This document shows, one piece after another, positions 17,921 to 26,351 of a stretch of 64,000 nucleotides of DNA (position 1 is the stretch's first letter; each line of letters starts with the position of its first letter). The notes beneath the pieces were generated by a model. That model made no database searches, was not told where the DNA came from, and worked only from the letters and a program-made list of their open reading frames with translations. The DNA comes from Brevundimonas sp. UBA4553 (GTDB lineage Bacteria > Pseudomonadota > Alphaproteobacteria > Caulobacterales > Caulobacteraceae). The stretch lies in the NCBI RefSeq assembly GCF_002387245.1, contig NZ_DGLD01000014.1, forward strand, positions 124,001-188,000, read 5' to 3'. Both the position numbers and the translations under genes were made by a program.

Positions 17921-17932
17921 ATGTCTAGACAT
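17921..17932. promoter_or_regulatory. Palindromic operator candidate for HutC
   Basis: ATGTCTAGACAT is a perfect 12-base palindrome midway in the 95-base divergent region between hutU and hutC, with 28 bases to the hutC start and about 55 to the hutU start. HutC repressors of the GntR family bind such palindromes and release them on binding urocanate. The palindrome is seen directly; its use by this HutC is inferred from position. Confidence 0.65.
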
Positions 17933-17960
17933 TAATGCGCGCAAGGGGCAGTTTCGCGTC

Positions 17961-18659
17961 ATGGATCACGAGCCGCTTCATCGCCGCATCGCGGGCGACA
18001 TCGAGCGCCGCATCGCCTCGGGCGAATGGCGGCCGGGTTTCCGTATCCCGACCGAAGCCGAACTGATGGCCGAATACGGCTGCGCCCGCATGACGGTGTC
18101 CCGCGCCATGACGGACCTGTCGGCGCGGGCTCTGGTGGTGCGCCGACGCCGCGCCGGGACGGTGGTGGCCCATCCGCCGGTGCATTCGTCGGCCCTCGTC
18201 GCCATCCCCGACATCCAGTCCGAGGTCGAGGGCAGGGGGCTGGCCTACGCCCACCGCCTGCTAGGGCGCATCGTCCGCCCGGCGCGCCCTGATGAAGGGC
18301 TGGGCGAGCGGGTGATCGAGCTGGAAACCCTGCATCTGGCCGACGACTTGCCCTTCGTCTTCGAGCGCCGCCTGATCTCCCTGAACGCTGCGCCTGAGGC
18401 CGAAGTCGCCGACTTCAACGCCCAGCCGCCGGGCGGCTGGCTGCTGGCCCACATGCCCTGGACCGAGGCCGAGCATCGCATCTCCGCCGTCGGCGCCGAC
18501 CCCGAGACGGCGACCCATCTGGGTCTGGCCGACGGCGCGGCTTGCCTCAGGCTGGAGCGTCGCACCTGGCGCGACGGTCAGGGCGTGACCTGGGCGTGGC
18601 AGACCTTCCCCGGCGCGGCCTATGATCTGGTCGCACGCTTTTCCCCCACCAAAGGATGA
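17961..18659 (+). CDS. hutC: Histidine utilisation repressor, GntR/HutC family
   Basis: 232-residue regulator with an N-terminal winged helix (EPLHRRIAGDIERRIASGEW, then PTEAELMAEYGCARMTVSRAM) and a C-terminal UTRA effector domain (from about residue 90) that in HutC senses urocanate. The start at 17961 gives the normal family N-terminus. It is divergent from hutUH and leads the hutC-hutG-X-hutI string, so it probably represses both operons from the palindrome in between. The stop is nearly adjacent to the hutG start. Confidence 0.95.
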   Translation: MDHEPLHRRIAGDIERRIASGEWRPGFRIPTEAELMAEYGCARMTVSRAMTDLSARALVVRRRRAGTVVAHPPVHSSALVAIPDIQSEVEGRGLAYAHRLLGRIVRPARPDEGLGERVIELETLHLADDLPFVFERRLISLNAAPEAEVADFNAQPPGGWLLAHMPWTEAEHRISAVGADPETATHLGLADGAACLRLERRTWRDGQGVTWAWQTFPGAAYDLVARFSPTKG

Positions 18660-18664
18660 TCCCG

Positions 18665-19555
18665 ATGAGCCAACCGTCTGAAGCCCTGGGATGGCGCTCT
18701 GTCGGCGATCTGGTGGGGAATCATCCTGACGCCCCGGTCGCCCTGATCGGCGCGCCGTTGAACGAGCGGTCGCTGACGCCGGGCCGTTGCGACCTCGGTC
18801 CGAAAGCCCTGCGGTCCGTTCTGCCGCGCCTGTCCACCTATGACGTCGAGACCGGGCTTGAGTTGGATGTGTTGGTGCATGACGCTGGGGACGTGGCCTT
18901 GAAGGCAGTCTCGCCGTTCGACGCCTTCGAGCCTGTGCGCGAAGCGGTGGCGGCCCAGGCCCACCGCGCCTTGACCATCCTTGTCGGCGGCAACAACGCC
19001 ATCACCCGGCCGGGCGTGCATGCCTTGGGCTTGGACCGCGTCGGCGTCCTGACGCTGGACGCCCATTTCGACCTGCGCGACACGGATCAGGGCCTGACCA
19101 ACGGCAACCCGATCCAGGCCCTGCTGGATGACGGCATGGACGGCCGCCGGATCAGTCAGGTGGGCCTCGCCCCCTTCGCCAACACCCGCCGCGCCCACGA
19201 AAAGGCCGAGGCGGCCGGCATCAGCGTCCGCACCGCTCGCGAGTGCCGCCAGCGCGGTCTGGCCACCGTGGTGGTCGAGGAACTGGAGCGCCTGTCGTCC
19301 CTGTGCGAGGTCATCTACGTCGACTTCGACATCGACGTCATCGACCGCAGCCAGTGGCCCGCCAGCCCCGGCGCCCGCCCCGGCGGGGTCTCGGTCCACG
19401 ACTTCTTCGACGCCGCCCGCGCCATCGGCGCCTGTCCCAAGGTCCGCGCCGTCGACCTGACCGAATACGACCCCTCGCTGGAAGTCGGCGATCTCGGCTC
19501 CCTGACCGCCGGGCGCTGGTTCTGCGAACTGCTTGCTGGGGTACAGGGAAGATGA
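18665..19555 (+). CDS. hutG: Formimidoylglutamase, arginase-family
   Basis: 296-residue ureohydrolase-fold protein, placed by operon context as the enzyme that hydrolyses N-formimidoyl-glutamate to glutamate and formamide. Metal motifs: D132-A-H134-F-D136 is intact and a DFDIDVID segment supplies the last ligands, but the first motif, normally GGDHS or GGGHE, reads GGNNA (Asn110, Asn111), so one usual manganese-ligand His is missing. The start at 18665 (MSQPSE) has AAAGGA nine bases upstream; the ATG at 18656 overlaps the hutC stop but has no usable site. No hutF is present, which fits the one-step formimidoylglutamase route. The substrate is inferred from position in the operon. Confidence 0.85.
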   Translation: MSQPSEALGWRSVGDLVGNHPDAPVALIGAPLNERSLTPGRCDLGPKALRSVLPRLSTYDVETGLELDVLVHDAGDVALKAVSPFDAFEPVREAVAAQAHRALTILVGGNNAITRPGVHALGLDRVGVLTLDAHFDLRDTDQGLTNGNPIQALLDDGMDGRRISQVGLAPFANTRRAHEKAEAAGISVRTARECRQRGLATVVVEELERLSSLCEVIYVDFDIDVIDRSQWPASPGARPGGVSVHDFFDAARAIGACPKVRAVDLTEYDPSLEVGDLGSLTAGRWFCELLAGVQGR

Positions 19556-19983
19556 GGGTGTTGCTGGCGGCTGCGGTAGCTGGGCTTGCTGTCTCGGCTT
19601 CCCCCGCAGGAGCCTGTGAGGCGGTCAACCGCACGCGTGAGCAGACCCTTGAGCTCCAACGCCAACTGGCGGCTACCGCTGATAGCATCTACCTCGCGCG
19701 GGCCGTGCCCGTCTCCGGCGGCTACATGAGCACCTACCATCGTGTCGCCGTGATCGATGGTGCGGCGCCGCCCCGCAGGCTGAAAGATTGGCCCAAAGAC
19801 TGTGGACGTGCCGACGAGGGGCTGACGGTCGTCTTCGCGCAGCGGGTTCGCCCCACATACAAGCTGTTCGATGGCTGGTTCTGGGGTGGCTGGGCTCTCT
19901 CTGCATTTTATCCGTCCGAGATCGCTGATCCCGAGATGGCCGCAGCCTTGCGTGAGGCTCAAGAACGACTCAGGAGCAACTGA
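19552..19983 (+). CDS. Unknown secreted protein inside the hut operon
   Basis: 143 residues with a signal peptide (MRVLLAAAVAGLAVSAS, cleavage likely before or at ACE). The mature part has two cysteines (about positions 22 and 83), an aromatic WFWGGWALSAFY patch and a helical C-terminus. The start overlaps the hutG stop as ATGA and the stop overlaps the hutI start as TGATG, so the three genes should be translationally coupled. It matches no hut enzyme or transporter I know. A periplasmic role connected with histidine or urocanate uptake is possible but unsupported beyond position. Confidence 0.75.
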   Translation: MRVLLAAAVAGLAVSASPAGACEAVNRTREQTLELQRQLAATADSIYLARAVPVSGGYMSTYHRVAVIDGAAPPRRLKDWPKDCGRADEGLTVVFAQRVRPTYKLFDGWFWGGWALSAFYPSEIADPEMAAALREAQERLRSN

Positions 19984-21197
19984 TGATCCTCGCTGACCGC
20001 CTCATCACCGACTGCCACGTCGCCGCCATGACCGAGGGCGGCGAGCCCTATGGCGCGATCGAGGACGCCGCCATCCTGATCCAGGACGGGCGTATCGTCT
20101 GGGTCGGGCCGCGCGCCGACCTGCCTGTGCACAAGGCTGTGGAAACCGACAGCCTGGGCGGGCGCTGGGTCACGCCGGGCCTGATCGACTGCCACACCCA
20201 TCTGGTCTTCGGCGGCGACCGCTCAGGCGAGTTCGAGCGGCGGCTGGAGGGCGCGACCTATGAAGAGATCGCCCGCGCCGGGGGCGGCATCGTCTCCTCG
20301 GTCAAGGCGACGCGCGAGGCCAGCGAGGATGACCTCTACGCCTCGGCCTGCAAGCGTCTGGAGGGGCTGAAGGCCACCGGGGTGACCACGGTCGAGATCA
20401 AGTCCGGCTATGGTCTGGATCACGACAGCGAGCTGAAGATGCTGCGCGTCGCCCGCCGCATCGGGCGCGACGCCGGGGTGCGCGTCCGCACCTCCTACCT
20501 GGGTCTGCACGCCGTCCCACCCGAGCATAAGGCCGACCGCGCCGCCTATGTGGACAAGGCTGTGGATCAAATCCTGCCCGCCGCCCATGCCGAGGGTCTG
20601 ATCGACGCGGTGGACGCCTATTGCGAGCCTATCGCCTTTACTACGGACGAGGTCGCCCGCCTGTTCGACAAGGCCGAGGAACTGGGCCTGCCGGTCAAGC
20701 TGCACGCCGACCAGTTGTCGGACGGCGGCGGCGCGGCCTTGGCCGCCCGTTATCACGCTCTGTCCGCCGACCATATCGAGCACACGACCGAGCCGGGTGT
20801 TCAGGCCATGGCCGAGGCCGGTGTGGTGGCGGTCCTTCTGCCCGGCGCCTTCCTGATGCTACGCGAGACCAAGGCGCCGCCGGTGGCCCTGCTGCGCCAG
20901 CACGGGGTTCGCATGGCGGTGGCGACTGACTGCAACCCTGGCACCTCGCCCGTCGCCTCGATGACGGCGGCGCTGAACCTGGCCTGCGTCCAGTTCCGTC
21001 TGACGCCCGAGGAAGCCATCGCCGGCGCCACCCGCCACGCCGCCAGCGCCTTGGGCATGCAGGACGAGGTCGGAACCATCGAACCCGGCAAGGCCGCCGA
21101 CCTCGCCGTCTGGGACATCACCCGCCCGGCCGAGCTCTGCTACTGGCTGGGCGCGCCCCTGCTGCATCGGCGCTATCTGGCGAGCTGCGCTTCGTAA
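19983..21197 (+). CDS. hutI: Imidazolonepropionase
   Basis: Third step of histidine breakdown: opens imidazolonepropionate to N-formimidoyl-glutamate. A 404-residue amidohydrolase-fold metalloenzyme with the metal pair in DCHTHLVFGGDR, EIKSGYGLD in the middle, HADQLSD and ATDCNPGTSP towards the end, as in characterised HutI. Standard length. Last gene of hutC-hutG-X-hutI; its start overlaps the previous stop. Confidence 0.98.
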   Translation: MILADRLITDCHVAAMTEGGEPYGAIEDAAILIQDGRIVWVGPRADLPVHKAVETDSLGGRWVTPGLIDCHTHLVFGGDRSGEFERRLEGATYEEIARAGGGIVSSVKATREASEDDLYASACKRLEGLKATGVTTVEIKSGYGLDHDSELKMLRVARRIGRDAGVRVRTSYLGLHAVPPEHKADRAAYVDKAVDQILPAAHAEGLIDAVDAYCEPIAFTTDEVARLFDKAEELGLPVKLHADQLSDGGGAALAARYHALSADHIEHTTEPGVQAMAEAGVVAVLLPGAFLMLRETKAPPVALLRQHGVRMAVATDCNPGTSPVASMTAALNLACVQFRLTPEEAIAGATRHAASALGMQDEVGTIEPGKAADLAVWDITRPAELCYWLGAPLLHRRYLASCAS

Positions 21198-21198
21198 C

Positions 21199-21214
21199 TT
21201 TAGGTTGTGTTAAC
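21199..21214 (+). promoter_or_regulatory. CtrA-like box
   Basis: TTTA, seven bases, TTAAC differs by one base from the Caulobacter CtrA consensus TTAA-N7-TTAAC. It lies 48 bases before a 41-codon small gene, a position compatible with a CtrA-regulated promoter. A single near-match could arise by chance, although TTAA-type words are rare at this base composition. Confidence 0.33.
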
Positions 21215-21261
21215 TGTTCTGTAGTTGCATTCTTCGTGCCTGTATCTGGGCGCGGAGCTGA

Positions 21262-21387
21262 ATGATGGCGCATCCTCTTGAACGGTCATCGACGCGCGGC
21301 CTGACGCTCGCCCTGACCTTGCTGACCGCCGCCGCCTCGGCAGGACAGGTCTATCTGATCGCCAAGGGCGTCATCGCCCTGTTCTGA
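21262..21387 (+). CDS. Small single-helix membrane peptide (41 aa)
   Basis: An open frame from ATG 21262 (or the next codon, ATG 21265) to TGA 21387, with GGAG about five bases upstream. A short polar start (MMAHPLERSSTR) is followed by one hydrophobic segment rich in Leu/Ala/Thr and ending in KGVIALF. The positive residues before the helix would keep the N-terminus inside. No family recognised. The binding site, position after its own intergenic region and CtrA-like box favour a real gene. Confidence 0.55.
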   Translation: MMAHPLERSSTRGLTLALTLLTAAASAGQVYLIAKGVIALF

Positions 21388-21442
21388 AGGCCGACTGACG
21401 CCGTCGACTTCCGGTGCTAGCCTCGCTCCGCGGAGGGGTGGC

Positions 21443-23029
21443 ATGGCGCAATCGGCTACGGACATCGTCATTCTGGGCGGCGGGCATAACGGCCTAGTCT
21501 GCGCCTTCTATCTGGCGCGCGCCGGGTTGAAGGTGACGGTGCTGGAGCGGCGGGGCGTCGTCGGCGGGGCGGCGGTGACGGAGGAATTCCATCCGGGCTT
21601 TCGCAACTCGACCGCCAGCTACACCGTCAGCCTGCTGAACCCGCGCGTCATCGCCGACATGGATCTGGCCCGTCACGGCCTGCGGGTGGTCGAGCGACGT
21701 GCGGCCAATTTCCTGCCGTTCGATGACGGGCGCTACCTGCTGACCGGGGAAGGGCGAACCCAGGCCGAGGTCGCCAAGTTCTCGACCCGCGACGCCGAAC
21801 GCCTGCCCGAGTATGAGGCGCGGCTGGAGACGATCGCCGCCATCCTGCGCGACCTGATCCTGACCACCCCGCCCAACGTGGTCGAGGGCGGCTGGCTGGC
21901 CGCCCTGCCGGAAATGCTGAAGACTGCGTCTATGGGGCGACGGGTCTCGGGACTGGGCCTGGCGGCGCAGCGTGACCTGCTGGACCTGTTCGCCAAGTCG
22001 GCTGGCGACTGGCTGGACGGCTGGTTCGAGAGCGATCCGATCAAGGCCCTGTTCGGCTTCGACAGCGTCGTCGGCAACTACGCCAGCCCCTATACCCCCG
22101 GCTCGGCCTATGTCCTGCTGCACCACGTGTTTGGCGAGGTGAACGGCAAGAAGGGCGCCTGGGGCCACGCCATCGGCGGCATGGGGGCGATCACCCAGGC
22201 CATGGCCGTCGCCTGCGCCGAGCAGGGCGTCGACATCCGTCTCGATGCGTCCGTCGCCGAGGTCCTGACGGAAAAGGGCAGGGCGGTCGGCGCCGTGACG
22301 GAGGCGGGCGACGTGATCCGCGCCCGCGCCGTGGTGTCCAACCTGCACCCGCGCCTGCTGTTCAACCGCCTGGTCGATCCGGCGGTGGTTCCGGCTGACT
22401 TCACAGAGCGGATGAGCCGCTACGCTTCAGGCTCGGGCACCTTCCGCATGAATCTGGCTCTGTCGGAACTGCCCCGGTTCACAGCTCTGCCGGGAGCGGG
22501 CGATCACCTGACGGCGGGGATCATCATCGCGCCGACCCTGGCGTATATGGACCGCGCCTACGCCGAGGCGCGGCTGAACGGCTGGTCGTCAAAGCCCATC
22601 GTCGAGATGCTGATTCCCTCGGCCCTGGATAACAGTCTGGCCCCGACGGGCCAGCACGTCGTCAGCCTGTTCTGCCAGCACGTCGCGCCCGATCTGGCGG
22701 ACGAGCATCGCGACACGGTGGCCGATCTGATGATCGAGACGGTCGAGGCCCTTGCGCCGGGATTCAAGGCCTCGGTGGTGGGCCGGTTGGCCCTGGGGCC
22801 GCGCGATCTCGAGCGGCGCTTCGGCCTGATCGGCGGCGACATCTTCCATGGCCGGCTGACGCTGGATCAACTGTTCAGCGCACGGCCCGTGCTGGGCCAC
22901 GCCGATCACCGGATGCCTGTGCCGGGCCTATACCTGTGCGGTTCCGGCGCCCATCCCGGCGGCGGGGTGACGGGCGCGCCGGGCCATAACGCGGCGCGCT
23001 CCATCCTTCGAGACGTCAGGCCGCGCTGA
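21443..23029 (+). CDS. FAD-dependent oxidoreductase, PYROXD2/phytoene-desaturase-like
   Basis: 528 residues with an N-terminal dinucleotide-binding loop (ILGGGHNGLVCAFYLARAG), an ERR acidic end of strand 2, and a C-terminal flavin segment GLYLCGSGAHPGGGVTGAPGHNAA typical of the amine-oxidase/CrtI superfamily. Overall resemblance is to the PYROXD2 (NAD(P)/FAD-dependent oxidoreductase) branch rather than true carotenoid desaturases. The lack of crtB or crtY neighbours agrees. The substrate is unknown. Its last 14 bases overlap the convergent response regulator gene. Confidence 0.85.
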   Translation: MAQSATDIVILGGGHNGLVCAFYLARAGLKVTVLERRGVVGGAAVTEEFHPGFRNSTASYTVSLLNPRVIADMDLARHGLRVVERRAANFLPFDDGRYLLTGEGRTQAEVAKFSTRDAERLPEYEARLETIAAILRDLILTTPPNVVEGGWLAALPEMLKTASMGRRVSGLGLAAQRDLLDLFAKSAGDWLDGWFESDPIKALFGFDSVVGNYASPYTPGSAYVLLHHVFGEVNGKKGAWGHAIGGMGAITQAMAVACAEQGVDIRLDASVAEVLTEKGRAVGAVTEAGDVIRARAVVSNLHPRLLFNRLVDPAVVPADFTERMSRYASGSGTFRMNLALSELPRFTALPGAGDHLTAGIIIAPTLAYMDRAYAEARLNGWSSKPIVEMLIPSALDNSLAPTGQHVVSLFCQHVAPDLADEHRDTVADLMIETVEALAPGFKASVVGRLALGPRDLERRFGLIGGDIFHGRLTLDQLFSARPVLGHADHRMPVPGLYLCGSGAHPGGGVTGAPGHNAARSILRDVRPR

Positions 23030-23393
23030 TGTTCATCGCCTTCATCAGGGCGTCGCGGATGGCCCCCTCGGTAAAGGGCTTCTGGATCGTCGGATGGCCG
23101 CGCCAGTGCTCGGGCAGGCCCGCCTCCCCATAGCCGGTCGAAAAGACGAAGGGCACGCCCCGCGCCTTCAGGGCGTCGGCCACTGGAAAGACTTCGCGAC
23201 CCGCCACGTTCACATCCAGCAGGGCGGCGTCCAGCACGGCCTCGGTCGTAGCGGACTTCAAGCCGTCGTCGATGTTGGAATCCGGCCCGATCACATCGCA
23301 GCCCATATCGTCCAGGATGGTTTCCAACAGCATGGCGACCAGAGACTCGTCTTCGATGATCAGAACCCGGCGGCCCTGCAAAGCTTTGGTCAT
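23016..23393 (-). CDS. Single-domain response regulator
   Basis: 125-residue receiver domain only: acidic pair in IIEDES, phospho-acceptor Asp60 in ALLDVNVAG, a Thr/Ser switch in VFSTGYG and the conserved Lys in IQKPF. No output domain, so it acts by protein contact or as a phosphate sink. Its start overlaps the stop of the HWE kinase by four bases, making them a cognate pair. HWE kinases commonly have such stand-alone receivers. Confidence 0.92.
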   Translation of the reverse strand: MTKALQGRRVLIIEDESLVAMLLETILDDMGCDVIGPDSNIDDGLKSATTEAVLDAALLDVNVAGREVFPVADALKARGVPFVFSTGYGEAGLPEHWRGHPTIQKPFTEGAIRDALMKAMNISAA

Positions 23394-24901
23394 GCGGCTT
23401 CCTTGTTGAGCGGAATGTTGATGTCGACGATCAGACCGTCGTCGCGGTAATGCATCTGGACGACGCCCGCCAGATCATGTCGGACATTGCGTTCGACCAA
23501 ACGACTGCCGAAGCCCCGGCGTTCCGGTTGTGCCACCTTGGGCCCGCCGGTCTCGCGCCATAGGATGGCGAGGCGAGGATCGTTGAGGTCTGCGATCGAC
23601 CAGTCGACCATGACGCGGCCTTCACCCGTCGACAGCGCCCCGTACTTGGCGGCGTTGGTCGCCAGTTCGTGGAAGATCATGCCCAGCGAAACGGCCATGG
23701 CAGGCTCCAGCGCCACGTTCGGCCCGTTCAGCGTCAGGCGGTGCAGGCCGTGGGCCGTCGTCTCGTGTTCCAGCACCTCGCGCAGGTCGGCGCCTTCCCA
23801 GTGGCTGCGGGTCAGAAGGTCATGGGTGTGGGACAGGGACAGGATGCGCGACTGGAACGTCTCCGCGAACGTCCTCGGATCCTCGTGCGAGCGCGCGGTC
23901 TGCATGGCGATCGATTGGACGGTCGCCAGGGTGTTCTTCACCCGGTGGTTCAACTCGTCGATCATCAGTTTCTGGCGTTCGGCGGCGATGACGGTCTCGG
24001 TGACGTCGTGCCCCTGAACGAAGACGCCGATGATTTTGCCGGCCTCGTCGCGGATCGGTTGATAGGTGAAGTCGAGATAGCGGGTCGAGGGCGGACCCTT
24101 GCGGGCCTGCTGCAGTTGCACGGGGCTTTGACGGCCGCGGAAAGCCTCCCCCGTGGCCAGCACCTCGTCCAGACAGTCGTCATAGCCTTGGCCAGCCAGC
24201 TCGGGCAGAGCCTCGCGAATGGGCTTGCCGATGACCTGACGCTGGCCGATCAGTTGGCCATAGGCGTCGTTGTGCATCTGGACGATATGGTCCGGCCCAT
24301 TCAAGACGGCCACGAAGCCCGGCGCCTGCATGAACATGTCCAGCAGTTGTCGCCGTTCGATCTCCAGTCGGCGATTGTCGGCCTGGACGCTCATGGCGCG
24401 CCTGAACATGCCGCCGCCGATCAGGCTGTCGAGCGCCGAGGGCGGTTCATCAGGCCGGAGCCGGCCGATCTGCCGGCGCAGCTTTTCCAATTCCGTGATG
24501 TCGGTGGTGTGTTGCAGGATGTGCGTGACGCGCCCGCCGCCATCCTTGATCGGGGTATGTGTGCAACTCCAATAACGATCATCATAGGCGGTCGCGCCGT
24601 CGTCCTGAGGCACGGGGATCGGATAGTGAAGCACGGCGAGGTGATCGGGCTGCCCGGTCGCCATCACCTTGTTGAACGATGCTGACAACTGGCGGGCGTT
24701 TTCGCTGGATTGCTCTCCTTGACCCCCGTCGAACATTTCCATCACAGGCTGGCCCAGAAGGTCCTCGCGACGCCGTTGGGTGACGTCGAGGTAGGCCTGG
24801 TTCATGCCGGCGTAGCGGAACTGATCATCCAGAAGCATGTAGGGGTTGGGCGACGCGTCGAAGGCTGCGACCAGATCGATTGTCTTCGCAAGTGTTCGCA
24901 A
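23390..24901 (-). CDS. PAS-domain HWE histidine kinase
   Basis: 503-residue soluble sensor kinase with PAS-like domains at about 8-140 and 190-300, the second with a LOV/PAC-like end, then a dimerisation helix with phospho-accepting His319 (ELNHRVKNTLATVQS), the HWE signature at 367-369 and an N-box ATNAAKYGALS. No membrane helix, so it senses a cytoplasmic signal. The first PAS lacks the LOV cysteine motif, so light sensing is not supported. Partner is the overlapping receiver gene. HWE kinases are mainly alphaproteobacterial and often feed the general stress response. Confidence 0.92.
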   Translation of the reverse strand: MRTLAKTIDLVAAFDASPNPYMLLDDQFRYAGMNQAYLDVTQRRREDLLGQPVMEMFDGGQGEQSSENARQLSASFNKVMATGQPDHLAVLHYPIPVPQDDGATAYDDRYWSCTHTPIKDGGGRVTHILQHTTDITELEKLRRQIGRLRPDEPPSALDSLIGGGMFRRAMSVQADNRRLEIERRQLLDMFMQAPGFVAVLNGPDHIVQMHNDAYGQLIGQRQVIGKPIREALPELAGQGYDDCLDEVLATGEAFRGRQSPVQLQQARKGPPSTRYLDFTYQPIRDEAGKIIGVFVQGHDVTETVIAAERQKLMIDELNHRVKNTLATVQSIAMQTARSHEDPRTFAETFQSRILSLSHTHDLLTRSHWEGADLREVLEHETTAHGLHRLTLNGPNVALEPAMAVSLGMIFHELATNAAKYGALSTGEGRVMVDWSIADLNDPRLAILWRETGGPKVAQPERRGFGSRLVERNVRHDLAGVVQMHYRDDGLIVDINIPLNKEAA

Positions 24902-25017
24902 CCTAGCCCCCGTGTCCGTTCAGCCTAACGCGAGCCAGGGCGAAAGGGTGCGTCATCGCCGCTAAAAGACAGGAATGTCATTGGACGGGCGCGGAGGGAA
25001 GGGGGCAGGTGCAGCGT

Positions 25018-26157
25018 CTAGGCGCTGGCGCGCAGGGTGTCCGCCAGGGCCCAGTACATGGGCTTGGGGCTGTAGGCGTCGTCATAGGGCAGGCCGCGGT
25101 TGACGCCTCTGTCGGCGCGCACGCGCGCGTCGACCTGTTCGGTCAGCCATGAAAACTTGTCGGTCAGCCCCCAGGTCACCACGCCTCGCACCTCCGGGAA
25201 GGCCAGCATGACGTCCAGGTAGCGTCTCGTCTCATCGGCAACCTTCTGATCGCGCGCCGGAGTGGAGGCGCTGGCTTCGGTTTCCTTGACGTCCAGTTCG
25301 GTCACGGTGATGTCGAGGCCCAGATCGATCAGGGCCTTGGTCATTTCCTGCAGTCCGACCCGGTCGATCGGTCCCTTGGACAGGTCGAGGTGGGCCTGGA
25401 CTCCGACGCCGTCCAGCGGCACGCGCGCCGCCCGTAAACGTCGCGCCAGGGCCACGAAGGCCTGGCGCCGCGCCTTGTCCACGGGGTTGCCGTACTCAAA
25501 GCCGTAGTCGTTGATGACCAGATGGGCGTGCGGCGCGTGCGTGCGCGCCTCTTCCATCGCGCGCTCGATATAGGTCGGGCCAAAGGCTCTGAAGAAGGTG
25601 TTGCGACGCAGGGCGTGGGCGCCCGACACAGTGTCGATTGGTTCGTTGATCACGTCCCATTCGTCGATGCGCGACGCATAGCGTCCCAGAACGCGCGAAA
25701 AATGCTCCGACATCAGCCGCCAGTCGCGGCGATCCAGCATTTCATGCTTGGCCCAGTCAGGGGTGCTCTGGTCCCAGAGCAGGGTGTGGCCGCGCACTCG
25801 CAGTCCGTTCTCGTCGGCAAAGGCCAGAAGATCGTCGACGGGCGTGAAGTGGAACTGGCCTTTGCGCCATTCCAGCGAATTCCATTTCAGATGGATTTCG
25901 GGCGTCAGCACTTCGCAATCGCGGAGGACGGCGGCGCGAAGCGCCTTGTCCTGACGCAGGTGATCAGCGCGAGCGGCTGCACCGTAGTAGCGGCCGCCGC
26001 TGCGGGCTGCATGAGACAGGGAGGGCGTCGGGGTCGCCGATACGTGGACGGGAGACGCGCCTTCGCCTTCAGCCCAGGCCCCGTTCGGCGCAACGGTCAG
26101 CACGGGCGCCAAGGCCAGACCAGTCATTACAGAACGTCGTGACGGAAGCGTCAGCAT
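25018..26157 (-). CDS. GH10 endo-1,4-beta-xylanase, exported
   Basis: 379-residue glycoside hydrolase family 10 enzyme. The catalytic acid/base is Glu172 in WDVINEP and the nucleophile Glu287 in ITVTELDV; the family KWN, HTLLWDQ and WGLTDK substrate-binding segments are also present. It begins with a probable Tat or Sec signal (SRRSVMTGLALAPVL) and has no carbohydrate-binding module. Its setting, next to a BcsS-like barrel, epimerase, processive glycosyltransferase and UDP-xylose synthase, suggests a job on a self-made polymer, as BcsZ has for cellulose. A plain plant-xylan scavenging enzyme is the alternative; no xylose-uptake or catabolic genes are nearby. Confidence 0.94.
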   Translation of the reverse strand: MLTLPSRRSVMTGLALAPVLTVAPNGAWAEGEGASPVHVSATPTPSLSHAARSGGRYYGAAARADHLRQDKALRAAVLRDCEVLTPEIHLKWNSLEWRKGQFHFTPVDDLLAFADENGLRVRGHTLLWDQSTPDWAKHEMLDRRDWRLMSEHFSRVLGRYASRIDEWDVINEPIDTVSGAHALRRNTFFRAFGPTYIERAMEEARTHAPHAHLVINDYGFEYGNPVDKARRQAFVALARRLRAARVPLDGVGVQAHLDLSKGPIDRVGLQEMTKALIDLGLDITVTELDVKETEASASTPARDQKVADETRRYLDVMLAFPEVRGVVTWGLTDKFSWLTEQVDARVRADRGVNRGLPYDDAYSPKPMYWALADTLRASA

Positions 26158-26351
26158 AACACGCCTAGCCTTCTCAGGGAGGGAGAAGAATGAGCGGATT
26201 ACTTAAGATACCCGGAGATAACGGCGGGTTAACAATTGCCGCGTGCGTCTCTGGCGCGACTATAAAGCGCTCACTTCAGCAAGTGAGACCGATTGGCATT
26301 ATAGAATGGTCTGCTGGGAATGTCTCGCGCGGAAACGAACTGTTCTCGCGA
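26158..26351. other. AT-richer intergenic region
   Basis: 194 bases between the xylanase and the outer-membrane barrel genes, both on the minus strand, visibly richer in A+T than the surroundings. It probably holds the xylanase promoter. A 78-codon plus-strand frame with a good binding site starts at 26190 but runs into the barrel gene antisense; see rejected items. Confidence 0.5.

Noticed and set aside
21443..23029. Annotation of the oxidoreductase as phytoene desaturase (crtI)
   Set aside because: Sequence style fits the PYROXD2 branch better and no carotenoid genes are adjacent, despite the IPP isomerase 8 kb away.
24902..25017. Gap before the HWE kinase inspected for small genes or tRNA
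   Set aside because: No frame with binding site and no cloverleaf pattern seen.
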